Of a stretch of DNA of 36,296 bases, positions 18,108-26,171 are shown piece after piece; the stretch's first letter is position 1, and each line of letters starts with the position of its first letter. Below the pieces are notes generated by a model. That model saw only the letters and a list, made by a program, of their open reading frames with translations, did no database searches and was not told where the DNA came from. The DNA is taken from assembly GCA_026416815.1 (NCBI GenBank), contig JAOAEJ010000076.1, forward strand, positions 1-36,296. Direction: 5' to 3'. The DNA is from Clostridia bacterium (GTDB lineage Bacteria > Bacillota > Clostridia > Acetivibrionales > DSM-2933). A program made the translations under genes and the position numbers.

Positions 18108-18785
18108 ATGCTTGAGGGAATAATTAAGTTCATCTTTCCGTCAAAATGCATATTTTGTGGTACATTACTGGATATAAATGCAGAATTGGATATTTGTGCC
18201 CGCTGTTATAGTAGAATCCCTTTTATAAACGGAAAAGGTATTAAGGATAGAAGGCAAGGCTATGATATTAAGTACTGTGATGGAGTATTTTGTGTATGTA
18301 ATTACTCAGGAATAGTTAAGGACTCAATTATCAAGTACAAATTTTTAAATAAAGCTTCTTACTACAGGACTTTTGCAAAGTTACTATCTTATAAACTAAA
18401 AGAAATGACAAACTGTCGAAATTTTGATATAATAGTAAGTGTACCGCTATATAAGAACAAAGAGAGGGTACGAGGATATAACCAATCGCTTCTGGTATCT
18501 AAAGCATTGAGCAAAGAAATTGGAGTGCCGCATTATTCAGGGTTGCTAGTAAAAATAAAGAATACCGAAAGCCAGAGTCTCTTAGGGAAAAAGGAGAGGT
18601 ACACCAACATTAAGGATGCATTTGCTACTAGTGACAGAGATAAAGTCAAGGATAAATCTATTTTGCTTGTAGACGATATTTTGACAACAGGAAGTACTAT
18701 AAGCGAGTGTTGTAAGGTTCTAAAAGAGTCAGGAGCTAAGAAGGTGTTTGCTGCAGTTATTGCTACTGGTAGACAATCTGTGTAG
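18108..18785 (+). CDS. comFC: ComF family protein (ComFC)
   Basis: ComFC is a phosphoribosyltransferase-fold protein needed for natural transformation in several bacteria. The 225-residue product has N-terminal zinc-finger cysteines (CIFCGTLL and CARC), a central domain, and a C-terminal phosphoribosyltransferase domain with VPLYKNKERVRGYNQS and the PRPP loop LLVDDILTTGST near 187-198. ATG 18108 follows AGAAAGGAAC. In B. subtilis comFC directly precedes yvyF-flgM-flgN-flgK, and the same order is kept here, although comFA and comFB are absent from the window. It follows the recD2 terminator, so it probably has its own promoter in 17970-18107, which I could not identify with confidence. Confidence 0.92.
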   Translation: MLEGIIKFIFPSKCIFCGTLLDINAELDICARCYSRIPFINGKGIKDRRQGYDIKYCDGVFCVCNYSGIVKDSIIKYKFLNKASYYRTFAKLLSYKLKEMTNCRNFDIIVSVPLYKNKERVRGYNQSLLVSKALSKEIGVPHYSGLLVKIKNTESQSLLGKKERYTNIKDAFATSDRDKVKDKSILLVDDILTTGSTISECCKVLKESGAKKVFAAVIATGRQSV

Positions 18786-18923
18786 CATAAGAGATGGACA
18801 AGGGTATTGTATTGAAATTGCTAATTGTTCAAGTATTTGTGTAGGCTGTTTCTAATATGCAGTTGCATGAGTTATCCATAGTTTATAGCATTTTTTTAAA
18901 TACTTTATTTTGGAGGGATGGGT

Positions 18924-19355
18924 ATGCCAGATATCAGAAACTGTAGGAGATGCGGAAAAATGTATAACTATATAGGGGGAGCGCCGATTTGTCCTGTTTG
19001 TAAAGAGCAGGATGAAGAAGACTTTAAGAGGGTTAAGGAATACATATATAACCATCCTGGTGCTACCATATCTGAGGTCTCTACTGAGTTGGAAGTTAGT
19101 GTAGAGAAGATTAAAACCTTTTTAAGAGATGGAAGGCTTGAAATAGTTAATGGTGAGGGAAATATGATACTGGAATGTGAAGTTTGCGGAAAATCCATAA
19201 GGACAGGCCGTTTTTGTGATGAATGTTCCAAGTCCCTTTCAAAGGATTTTGCTTCTACTGCTCATGACATAAGCTCTACTATCTCACAGCAATCTGAGGT
19301 TCAGAAGAAATCTATTGGGATGAGATACCTGAATAAAGATGATAAAAAAAGGTAA
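18924..19355 (+). CDS. yvyF: Flagellar operon protein YvyF
   Basis: This small zinc-ribbon protein is of the YvyF/TIGR03826 type found in Firmicute flagellar operons; its role is not established, though it is thought to be regulatory. The 143-residue product has an N-terminal four-cysteine ribbon (CRRCGKMYN, CPVCKEQ), a winged-helix-like segment (HPGATISEVSTELEVSVEKIKTFL broken into two helices), and a second ribbon (CEVCGKSIRTG, CDEC). I chose ATG 18924, six bases after GGAGGG; the ATG at 18918 abuts that site. It sits between comFC and flgM as in B. subtilis but is followed by its own terminator. Confidence 0.88.
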   Translation: MPDIRNCRRCGKMYNYIGGAPICPVCKEQDEEDFKRVKEYIYNHPGATISEVSTELEVSVEKIKTFLRDGRLEIVNGEGNMILECEVCGKSIRTGRFCDECSKSLSKDFASTAHDISSTISQQSEVQKKSIGMRYLNKDDKKR

Positions 19356-19415
19356 AATAAGCTTTTATACTAGACAATAACAGCGCTAATTTATATTAAT
19401 ATGAAACTTATGATT

Positions 19416-19448
19416 AAGCTATCTTTCAAAATGTGAGATAGCTTTTTT
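19416..19448 (+). terminator. Terminator after yvyF
   Basis: AAGCTATCT pairs with AGATAGCTT and is followed by a run of Ts to 19448. It separates yvyF from flgM. Confidence 0.88.
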
Positions 19449-19517
19449 GATGTAGAATTATTTATTGGTTGTGAGTAATCTAAATGCAGGTTAAATAAGC
19501 GTATTTTAAAATTTATG

Positions 19518-19544
19518 TTAATAAATTTTTTAAAATGACGATAT
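19518..19544 (+). promoter_or_regulatory. Candidate sigma-D (sigma-28) promoter for flgM
   Basis: GACGATAT at 19537-19544 differs by one base from the sigma-D -10 consensus GCCGATAT, and TTAA lies at the right distance (15 bases) in place of TAAA. flgM operons are commonly sigma-D dependent. The surrounding DNA is very AT-rich, so a chance match is possible. Confidence 0.42.
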
Positions 19545-19579
19545 AAATAATAACAAGCTAAATAACAAATGATAAAGCT

Positions 19580-19627
19580 AATACCGTAGCAGGGCGGAAG
19601 GATTATTCGCGTAAATAGTGCGGTATT
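19580..19627. repeat. Inverted repeat in the flgM leader
   Basis: AATACCG and CGGTATT enclose a 34-base interior that is unusually GC-rich for this intergenic region (GGGCGGAAGG and CGCG). If the candidate promoter upstream is real, this would be an RNA hairpin in the 5' leader of flgM. No match to a known RNA family is evident to me. Confidence 0.35.
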
Positions 19628-19695
19628 ATATAGAAAATATATGGGCAATATTATATAATTTGCTGAGAATTTTTTTATGAAGGTGAGTGGTTAGT

Positions 19696-19983
19696 ATGAA
19701 AATCTGGGGGGAGTTTTCAAAGGTTTTTGGAGTCTACGACAAACAGAAAAATGTCAATAGGGTTGAAAAAACAGCTGGAGTAGCTTCAAAGAAAGATGTA
19801 GTGTCAATATCAAATCAGGCAAAGGATTTCCAGACAGTAATGAAGGCTATAAAGGAGACTCCTGATGTAAGAAAAGATAAGGTAGATGAATTGGCTGGGA
19901 AGTATCAATCAGGTAACTATAGTGTTGACGGCAAGGATATAGCCGACAGAATTGTAAAATCTATGGTTGATAAAAGAGTTTAG
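19696..19983 (+). CDS. flgM: Anti-sigma-28 factor FlgM
   Basis: FlgM binds sigma-D (sigma-28) and holds late flagellar genes off until the hook-basal body is complete. The 95-residue product shows the family pattern: a variable N terminus (MKIWGEFSKVFGVYDKQK), a central KKDVVSISNQAKDFQTVMKA and the sigma-binding C-terminal helices PDVRKDKVDELAGKYQSG and YSVDGKDIADRIVKSM. ATG 19696 has GAAGGTGAG upstream; GTG 19687 is too close to that site. It is the first gene of the flgM-flgN-flgK-flgK-flgL-yviE cluster. Confidence 0.92.
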   Translation: MKIWGEFSKVFGVYDKQKNVNRVEKTAGVASKKDVVSISNQAKDFQTVMKAIKETPDVRKDKVDELAGKYQSGNYSVDGKDIADRIVKSMVDKRV

Positions 19984-20070
19984 GTTTGTTGAAGATTTGC
20001 GGGATAATACATTATCCCGCAAACGTATTATATGATATATATACCCAGTATATTAAAGGTGGGGGATAAC

Positions 20071-20571
20071 TTGGATATTCAAATACTAAATGAGCTGATT
20101 AGTGTACTTGAGCAGGAGATTAAAGTATACGAAAGTATACTTCAAATTGCAAGGAATAAGACAAGCATTATAATAGAGGGAAAAGTAGCTGAACTTGAAA
20201 ATATAGTAAAGATAGAGCAGTCGCTAGTATTGCAAATGGGCAGACTGGAAAACATAAGGGAAAACTTGGTGGAAAAAATATCTACAAATATAGGGATAAA
20301 TTCTTCTGACTTAACTATATCTGAATTAGTAAATCACGTAAAAGGTAATGAGGTACAAAAACTAGTAACATGCCAAGATAGTTTAAATAACATTATAACG
20401 GATATTAAAAACACTAACGAGGTAAACTCAAAATTAATTAAGAACTCTCTTGATTATATAGATTTTTCATTAAATGTAATGACGAATATCGGCACGACAA
20501 GTAATAATTATGGTAGTACTGGAGAATCTGGAGATTCAAAGAAGCGTAGCTTTTTTGATGTGAAGCTATAA
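20071..20571 (+). CDS. flgN: FlgN-like flagellar export chaperone
   Basis: FlgN escorts the hook-filament junction proteins FlgK and FlgL to the flagellar export gate. The 166-residue product is almost wholly helical, with long heptad-like stretches (LNELISVLEQEIKVYESIL, IIEGKVAELENIVKIEQSL) and a hydrophilic tail ending KKRSFFDVKL, as in the FlgN family. The start is set by AAGGTGGGGGA at 20056-20066 followed by TTG at 20071; the ATG at 20032 in frame has no ribosome site. It lies between flgM and flgK, the position of flgN (yvyG) in B. subtilis. Confidence 0.85.
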   Translation: MDIQILNELISVLEQEIKVYESILQIARNKTSIIIEGKVAELENIVKIEQSLVLQMGRLENIRENLVEKISTNIGINSSDLTISELVNHVKGNEVQKLVTCQDSLNNIITDIKNTNEVNSKLIKNSLDYIDFSLNVMTNIGTTSNNYGSTGESGDSKKRSFFDVKL

Positions 20572-20669
20572 AAATTTAAAGATGAAAATTGTTTTATGTT
20601 TATTATAGAGTATCAAACAGATTGGTTCATTTAATTAATTGGTTAGAATGACGTTTTGGAGGGAGAAAT

Positions 20670-22736
20670 ATGGCTGTTGGTTTTGCCAGCTATGAAATTG
20701 CTAGATCGGGATTGTCGGTTAATGAGAGGGGACTCAATGTAACCGGCCATAATATTTCCAATGTCAATACTCCTGGATATGTAAGGCAGCAGGCTATAAT
20801 TGCAGCTTCGACTTATAATACCGAAGTAGGCAAATATGGGCTCTACCAGACAGGGACCGGTGCCCAAGTTGAGCAAGTGAGGCAGATAAGGCACACATTC
20901 CTTGACAGCATATACAGGCAAGAAAATACATCACTTGGATATTGGGAATCAAGAGGCAAGACATTTCAGGATATTGAGGCTATTATGGGAGAACCTATGA
21001 GCTCGGGCCTTCAAAATGTTATGAACCAGTTCTGGGACTCATGGCAGGAACTTTCAAAGGAGCCTGATAGTCTTACAGTAAGGGCGTTGGTCAGGCAGAG
21101 AGGTGAAGCTCTTGTTCATCAAATAAATCATGTAGGAGGCCAGCTGGACAAGCTTCAAAGTGATCTGAACTCCGAAGTTAGAGTTCGTATTGACGAAGTA
21201 AATCAGATAACAAGCCGAGTAGCAAAACTGAATATGGAAATCTTAAAGGCTGAGGCAACAAGGGATTCTGCAAATGACTATAGAGATGAGAGAAATTCAC
21301 TGATAGATAGACTTTCAAAGCTTGTAGATATTGATGTAAATGAAATGCAAGACGGTGAGCTTACAATAGCCGTAGGAGGATACTTGCTTGTAGAAGGTAT
21401 TACAAGTAGGGGATTGTCTACAGATCAGATTAGTACACAGGGCGTGTTTACAATACCTAAACTTGAGGGAACGAATATAGAAGTACCTATCAAGAGTGGG
21501 ATAATAAAAGGCCTTATGGAATCTAGGGGAACAGTTTCAGCTGGGAAGGAAAGCCCTGAAAACGGAGCACCCTACGCTAAGGTAGATATAACCTTTGTAA
21601 TTGATAATTCGGCGAGCAATGCTGCTAACCTTGCAAAAATCAAATCAAATATACTTAACTATGTGAGTGAACTTAATAATCCCGGGGTGGACTATAATAT
21701 AAGACTTGTTACTTATGGGGCTAGCGCTTCCTATAACAACACCATTTATGATAAAAATAATTTTGCGAGTTTCGTCTCTGATGTAAACTCTATCCCCGTA
21801 CTTGCAGATACATCCAATAATTTTGGAGGAGCAGGTGGGGTTATACCTACCTTGAGTTCTATAAGTAATTTTAGGGATAATGCAAATAAATATGCTATTG
21901 TATTTACCGGTGAAAGCATGGATGGTAATGAAACTACCGTGTCAGATCCGTCAACGTTTGTAAATGCACTGACTAATATGGGAATCAAAACATCAGTAGT
22001 TACCAACCAGAACTATTATTATAACGGTGATTCCGCTTCTGAGAAGGGGTGGGATAGTATTGCCAACGTAACCGGCGGTAAACTTTATGATATTAATTCA
22101 ACTGACTTTAAGGACTTAATCACAACGATAGCAAGGGATAATGTGAATGATGGGATAAGTTTGGTGAAACCTACGGAGAATATTCTTCCCGAGTTGAGGA
22201 AAAGGCTGAATGCTCTTATAAATGTCATGGCAAGAGAAATAAATAACCTGCATAAACAGGGTAAGACGCTGAATGGCTCAAACGGGGAAGATTTCTTTAC
22301 TACCACAAACTCTACATTTCCGTTAAGTATGGGAAATATAAAATTAAATGATAACCTTTCGGATTTAAATAATATAGTTTCTTCGGCTACAGGGGATAGT
22401 GGTGATAATACCATTGCACTTCAGATGGCTCAGTTAAGACACAAATCTGTGATGAGTGAAGCCGGGGGAATCTTAAGTATTGATGATTATTACAGGTCTA
22501 CTGTACTAAGTGTAGGCAACGGCGGTGCTGATGCGATAAGAATAGCGGATAACCAAAGTAAGCTGGTTGAGTCTGCCGACATGAAGAGGCAATCTATAAC
22601 AGGCGTTTCAATGGATGAGGAAATGACAATGATGATGAAATTCAAGTTTGCATATAATGCTTCATCAAGGACACTCAATACTATAGATGAAATGATAGAA
22701 ACCATAATAAATAGAATGGGTTTGGCAGGTAGGTGA
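20670..22736 (+). CDS. flgK: Hook-filament junction protein FlgK with a VWA-like domain
   Basis: FlgK forms the first junction zone between hook and filament. The 688-residue product has the flagellar rod-family N terminus (SYEIARSGLSVNERGLNVTGHNISNVNTPGY) and the FlgK core to about residue 295 (ending GIIKGLMESRG). The core resumes at about 492 with ILPELRKRLNALINVMAREI and ends in the conserved C-terminal coiled segment (SMDEEMTMMMKFKFAYNASSR). Between 305 and 490 lies a von Willebrand factor A-like domain. It starts DITFVIDNSAS with the MIDAS DxSxS (D312, S314, S316), has a Thr near 394 (GGVIPTLSSI), and an IVFTGESMDGNE strand where the usual TDG reads TGE. It therefore replaces the exposed FlgK outer domain. 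GGAGGGAG precedes the ATG. A second flgK follows after six bases. Confidence 0.93.
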   Translation: MAVGFASYEIARSGLSVNERGLNVTGHNISNVNTPGYVRQQAIIAASTYNTEVGKYGLYQTGTGAQVEQVRQIRHTFLDSIYRQENTSLGYWESRGKTFQDIEAIMGEPMSSGLQNVMNQFWDSWQELSKEPDSLTVRALVRQRGEALVHQINHVGGQLDKLQSDLNSEVRVRIDEVNQITSRVAKLNMEILKAEATRDSANDYRDERNSLIDRLSKLVDIDVNEMQDGELTIAVGGYLLVEGITSRGLSTDQISTQGVFTIPKLEGTNIEVPIKSGIIKGLMESRGTVSAGKESPENGAPYAKVDITFVIDNSASNAANLAKIKSNILNYVSELNNPGVDYNIRLVTYGASASYNNTIYDKNNFASFVSDVNSIPVLADTSNNFGGAGGVIPTLSSISNFRDNANKYAIVFTGESMDGNETTVSDPSTFVNALTNMGIKTSVVTNQNYYYNGDSASEKGWDSIANVTGGKLYDINSTDFKDLITTIARDNVNDGISLVKPTENILPELRKRLNALINVMAREINNLHKQGKTLNGSNGEDFFTTTNSTFPLSMGNIKLNDNLSDLNNIVSSATGDSGDNTIALQMAQLRHKSVMSEAGGILSIDDYYRSTVLSVGNGGADAIRIADNQSKLVESADMKRQSITGVSMDEEMTMMMKFKFAYNASSRTLNTIDEMIETIINRMGLAGR

Positions 22737-22742
22737 TAAATA

Positions 22743-24374
22743 ATGAGAGGTAGCTTTTTTGGACTTAATGTAGCGGTTAGAGGTCTATACACTGCGCAAA
22801 GAAATCTCGATGTTGTAAATCATAACTTAAACAATGTTAATACCCCCGGGTACTCAAGGCAGAAAAATGTCCAGGTTGCGTCAACGCCTATACACATGAA
22901 TGACGGTACGGGTATGGTTGGCTCCGGTGCAGAGGTTATTAGCGTAAACAGGGTAAGGGATGAATACCTTGACTTCAAATATTGGAGCGAAAATATTTCC
23001 TTTGGCGAATGGAGCACAAAAAAAGAATTGTTATCTGACCTAGAGGCTATCTTTGGAGAGCCTTCCGATAGCGGATTCACTCAGGTAATGAACGAATTCT
23101 ATGGCTCTTTGCACGAGCTTGCAAAAGACCCCAGCAGTGAGGCTGCAAGGTCGATAGTGAGGGAGAAAGGTGTAACAGTAGCTAAGTACTTCAACAGTAT
23201 GGCAGCGCATTTTGAAAAGCAGCAAGGCGATATAAACTATAGGACAAAGGTTAAAGTTGAAGAAGTTAACTCTATAGGAACTCAAATTGCGGAACTTAAT
23301 AGGCAGATATATACTACCGAGCTCGATGGAAATATTGCAAATGATTTAAGAGACCAAAGAACTTTACTTGTTGATAAATTAAGTAAACTTATAAATGCTG
23401 AGGCTAATGAATTAGTAACAGGTAAGCTGCCCGACGGTAGAGACGATAAGCATTTTGTTGTAACAATAAGCGGTAAAGCTTTTGTAGACCATTTTAGTAT
23501 AAGTAAGCTTGATACGCCTCAAAGAAAAATGAAATTAAATGATGAAGATATAGATAACCTTTATGAGGTAAAATGGGCTGACGGCAACAGTCTCGATATT
23601 AAAGGCGGTGAATTAAAGGCATATCTGGATGTGCGAGACGGAAGTTTAGGCCAAAACGGCAGTCCCTTATATAAGGGTATCCCTTATTATATGGAACAAC
23701 TTAATGAGTTTGCACAAACCTTTGCTATGTCTTTTAATGAAGGATACTCAAATGTTAGGAGAGACAGTGACGGAAATATTGATCCAACATTAATTGTTGA
23801 TAATATTGGACATGCCGATGGTTATGAATTGGACTCGGTTGAGGGTGATACAACCCCTTCCGGTATAAGGTTTTTTACTATGTCAGGAGTTGAAAACAAG
23901 CCCATTGATAGTGCTACATTTATAGGTACAGCTACTACAGTTAGTGATATTTGCAAACAGTATGGCAAGATAACAGCTAAAAACCTTACTGTCGGCCTTG
24001 ACATTGAAAATGATCCTGGCTTAATCTCAGTTGCTGACGTTGCCGGTCAGAAAGGCAATATAAATGTTTTGAATAACCTTATTAGTATGAGACACGATAC
24101 ACATATGTTTTCCGAAGGTTCCCCGGAAGATTTTATGAAGTCAATGATAACTACCCTGGGTATAGATGCTCAGCAGGCGGTAAGGTTATCTGCCAATCAG
24201 GAGAATATAATAAAGCAGGTTGATAACAGAAGGTTATCGGAGTCGGGTGTATCTATTGACGAAGAGATGGCAAACCTAGTAAAGTTTCAACACTCGTATA
24301 ACGCTTCAGCTAAAATGATAACTACTATGGCAGAGATATACGATACACTAATAAACAGGTTGGGAGTAAGGTAG
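22743..24374 (+). CDS. flgK: Second hook-filament junction protein FlgK
   Basis: The 543-residue product is a conventional FlgK, with the N terminus SFFGLNVAVRGLYTAQRNLDVV followed by NNVNTPGYSRQ. The sequence GEPSDSGFTQVMNEFYGSLHELAKDP aligns with the first copy. The outer region is ordinary here: after GGELKAYLDVRDG the chain passes straight into IPYYMEQLNEFAQTFA with no VWA domain, and the variable part lies at about 330-440. It ends in VSIDEEMANLVKFQHSYNASAKM, the polymerisation-type C terminus. It begins six bases after the first copy and is probably translated from the same message; which copy forms the first junction ring cannot be told from sequence. Confidence 0.95.
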   Translation: MRGSFFGLNVAVRGLYTAQRNLDVVNHNLNNVNTPGYSRQKNVQVASTPIHMNDGTGMVGSGAEVISVNRVRDEYLDFKYWSENISFGEWSTKKELLSDLEAIFGEPSDSGFTQVMNEFYGSLHELAKDPSSEAARSIVREKGVTVAKYFNSMAAHFEKQQGDINYRTKVKVEEVNSIGTQIAELNRQIYTTELDGNIANDLRDQRTLLVDKLSKLINAEANELVTGKLPDGRDDKHFVVTISGKAFVDHFSISKLDTPQRKMKLNDEDIDNLYEVKWADGNSLDIKGGELKAYLDVRDGSLGQNGSPLYKGIPYYMEQLNEFAQTFAMSFNEGYSNVRRDSDGNIDPTLIVDNIGHADGYELDSVEGDTTPSGIRFFTMSGVENKPIDSATFIGTATTVSDICKQYGKITAKNLTVGLDIENDPGLISVADVAGQKGNINVLNNLISMRHDTHMFSEGSPEDFMKSMITTLGIDAQQAVRLSANQENIIKQVDNRRLSESGVSIDEEMANLVKFQHSYNASAKMITTMAEIYDTLINRLGVR

Positions 24375-24383
24375 GTGTAAAAT

Positions 24384-25298
24384 ATGAGAATAACTAACAA
24401 TATGCTTGTTAACAATATGATGAATAGTATAGGTAAAAATCTTACAAGAATGGAAAAATACGAAAATCAGCTTTCGAGCGGAAAGAAGATACAGGTTCCG
24501 TCCGATGATCCTGTAGTCGCCGCCAGATCTTTAAAACTTAGAACTGATGTTGCAGAAATTGAGCAGTATAAAAGAAATATAAAGGACGCACAATCCTGGT
24601 TGGATATAACTGAGACTACAATTGGTCAGGTAGGAGAGATTTTGCAAAGGGCAAGGGATTTGGCTGTCCAAGCAGCCAATGGGGTCTTTACATCTGAAGA
24701 GACCCAGAAAATCAGGGAAGAGGTAAAACAGTTAAAGGCTCAAGTAACGCACATATCTAATACTACCTACGCTGGAAGGTATATATTTTCGGGATATAAG
24801 ACCAACCAAAAAATAATGGATGAGAACGGATCGTTTATAATAAACGTAAATAATTCCGAAAAAATAAAGTTCGAAATTGGTGTAGGTGACGATATAGATG
24901 TAAACGTGCCGGGGGGAGATTTGTTTAATAGTGGAGCAAATGCCGTTGCGGGACCGGCACCTGTGGGTGGCTTGATTGATGGTTTTAACAGGTTTATTAA
25001 TGCCCTTACTACTGCTGATAATGCAGGGACTAATGAGGCTATAGCCAATATTGATAAAGGAATTGACAACGTACTTCGCATACAGGCGGATGTAGGTGCA
25101 AGGCAAAACAGGCTGGAGTTAACTGCTAATAGGATGGAAAGTGATACTCTTAATTTCACCAAGCTTATGAGTGATAATGAAGATGTAGATATGGCTGAAA
25201 CAATTATGAACCTAAAAAATGAAGAAAACGTTTATAGGGCGTCTCTGGCAGGGGGAGCAAGGATTATTCAGCCTACCCTTGTAGACTTTTTAAGGTAG
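24384..25298 (+). CDS. flgL: Hook-filament junction protein FlgL
   Basis: FlgL forms the second junction zone and is related to flagellin. The 304-residue product has the flagellin-like N terminus (MRITNNMLVNNMMNSIGKNL, SSGKKIQVPSDDPVVAARSL), the helical ILQRARDLAVQAANG segment, a variable centre with YIFSGYKTN, and a C-terminal helix ending MNLKNEENVYRASLAGGARI. A ribosome-site-like AGGTG overlaps the end of the preceding flgK, nine bases away. Length and position match FlgL of other Firmicutes. Confidence 0.94.
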   Translation: MRITNNMLVNNMMNSIGKNLTRMEKYENQLSSGKKIQVPSDDPVVAARSLKLRTDVAEIEQYKRNIKDAQSWLDITETTIGQVGEILQRARDLAVQAANGVFTSEETQKIREEVKQLKAQVTHISNTTYAGRYIFSGYKTNQKIMDENGSFIINVNNSEKIKFEIGVGDDIDVNVPGGDLFNSGANAVAGPAPVGGLIDGFNRFINALTTADNAGTNEAIANIDKGIDNVLRIQADVGARQNRLELTANRMESDTLNFTKLMSDNEDVDMAETIMNLKNEENVYRASLAGGARIIQPTLVDFLR

Positions 25299-25330
25299 GT
25301 TAAAAAAAGTATACTACGGGCGGTGATGTT

Positions 25331-25906
25331 ATGGGGTTAACAATAAGCCAAACCTTTGCTCAAATTGGTATAGAGAGGACCCAGTCAAAGTTCGAAATCA
25401 GTACTCAAAGTGCCAAGTTGGAGGTAAATTATAAACAGGCTAAGGTTAATATTGATTCTGAATTACCTAGAGTTATAATTGACCAACGTGAGGCATTTGC
25501 AAGTGCTGGGCTCAAAAATTACCTTGAGTTAACAAAGGAGGCGGCACGGAGAGGTATTCAGCAAGCGCTGGAGTATATAGGTAATACTGCAGCTGACGGA
25601 GACCAACTTGCTGCTATTGAGAATAAGGGTAACCCAATACCTGCTATTGCTGAAAAGAATGCCTATCCGGTCCACGAGTTTAATATTGATTGTATTCCTA
25701 AGGTAGGTCCTAAGATAGAAGTAACCGGATCATTAAAAATTGAGCCAGAAAGAAACTGGGAGGGAGCAAATAACGGAGTTCATGGAGATTATACGCCTCC
25801 TAGATTAGATGTAAACTATACACCTCAAAAGCTGAATATATTTTTAAAGCAATATGCTTCAATCAGTTTTGACTATCAACCGAAAAATGTAGATATAAAG
25901 CTATAA
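25331..25906 (+). CDS. yviE: YviE-like flagellar cluster protein (DUF6470)
   Basis: The 191-residue product matches the YviE type, a protein of unknown function that sits between flgL and fliW in many Firmicutes. It has an N-terminal region with repeated short beta-like motifs (FEISTQSAKLEVNY, VNIDSELPRVIIDQ), a middle helical segment (NYLELTKEAARRGIQQALEYIG), and C-terminal strands (RLDVNYTPQKLNIFL, SISFDYQPKNVDIKL). The alternation of V-x-I-x and Q-x-L-x strands suggests a beta-rich fold. No signal peptide or membrane segment is seen. GGGCGGTGATG precedes ATG 25331. A very long hairpin overlaps its stop codon. Confidence 0.8.
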   Translation: MGLTISQTFAQIGIERTQSKFEISTQSAKLEVNYKQAKVNIDSELPRVIIDQREAFASAGLKNYLELTKEAARRGIQQALEYIGNTAADGDQLAAIENKGNPIPAIAEKNAYPVHEFNIDCIPKVGPKIEVTGSLKIEPERNWEGANNGVHGDYTPPRLDVNYTPQKLNIFLKQYASISFDYQPKNVDIKL

Positions 25907-25956
25907 GGAAAGAGGCTAGAAGGATTTTAGTATCCTTCTAGCCTCTTTCCTTATAG
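25901..25956. terminator. 25-bp perfect hairpin at the end of yviE
   Basis: CTATAAGGAAAGAGGCTAGAAGGAT at 25901-25925 is given here only by its ends because of length: it pairs base for base with 25932-25956 around the loop TTTAGT. The yviE stop codon lies in the left arm. No T-run follows, so it is not a textbook terminator; it may still end the flgM operon or protect its 3' end. Confidence 0.75.
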
Positions 25957-25967
25957 TGGCAGAAAAC

Positions 25968-25997
25968 TTGACAGTAACTTGGCTTAAGTGATAGAAT
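25968..25997 (+). promoter_or_regulatory. Sigma-A promoter of the giant adhesin gene
   Basis: TTGACA at 25968-25973 and TAGAAT at 25992-25997 have an 18-base spacer. The predicted start near 26004 lies about 20 bases before the riboswitch aptamer and 400 bases before the coding region. Confidence 0.78.
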
Positions 25998-26024
25998 TTA
26001 ACTATAACTATCTAAATCAATAAG

Positions 26025-26118
26025 AGTAATCCGAAATGGCAAACCTGTTGAAAAACAGGGACGCAAAGCTACGGGTCTAAGGTAAGCATACTAGGATAGC
26101 CGGGCCGCCGAAGATACT
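26025..26118 (+). promoter_or_regulatory. Cyclic di-GMP-I riboswitch (GEMM)
   Basis: The core is recognisable: GGCAAACC, a P2 stem CCTGTT-GAAA-AACAGG with the GAAA tetraloop, GGGACGCAAAGC, the P3 side CTACGGGTCTAAGG, and the closing ATAGCCGGGCCGCCG. A P1 stem can be drawn between AGTAATC (26025-26031) and GATACT (26113-26118). This is the conserved architecture of class I c-di-GMP riboswitches. It lies in the leader of the 6-kb surface protein gene, so that gene should respond to cellular c-di-GMP. The direction of control is not evident from the aptamer. Confidence 0.93.
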
Positions 26119-26171
26119 ACTTTCTTTATACCAGTCTATAACCGATAAAAGAAAGTAACTATTCGGTTTTT
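26118..26171 (+). terminator. Candidate expression platform of the c-di-GMP riboswitch
   Basis: Two alternative pairings are visible. A short stem AACCGA (26140-26145) with TCGGTT (26163-26168) runs into TTTTT and could be a weak terminator. A 10-bp stem TACTTTCTTT (26118-26127) with AAAGAAAGTA (26148-26157) overlaps both the P1 end and the terminator interior, so it could act as an antiterminator. This is inference from pairing by eye. Confidence 0.4.
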
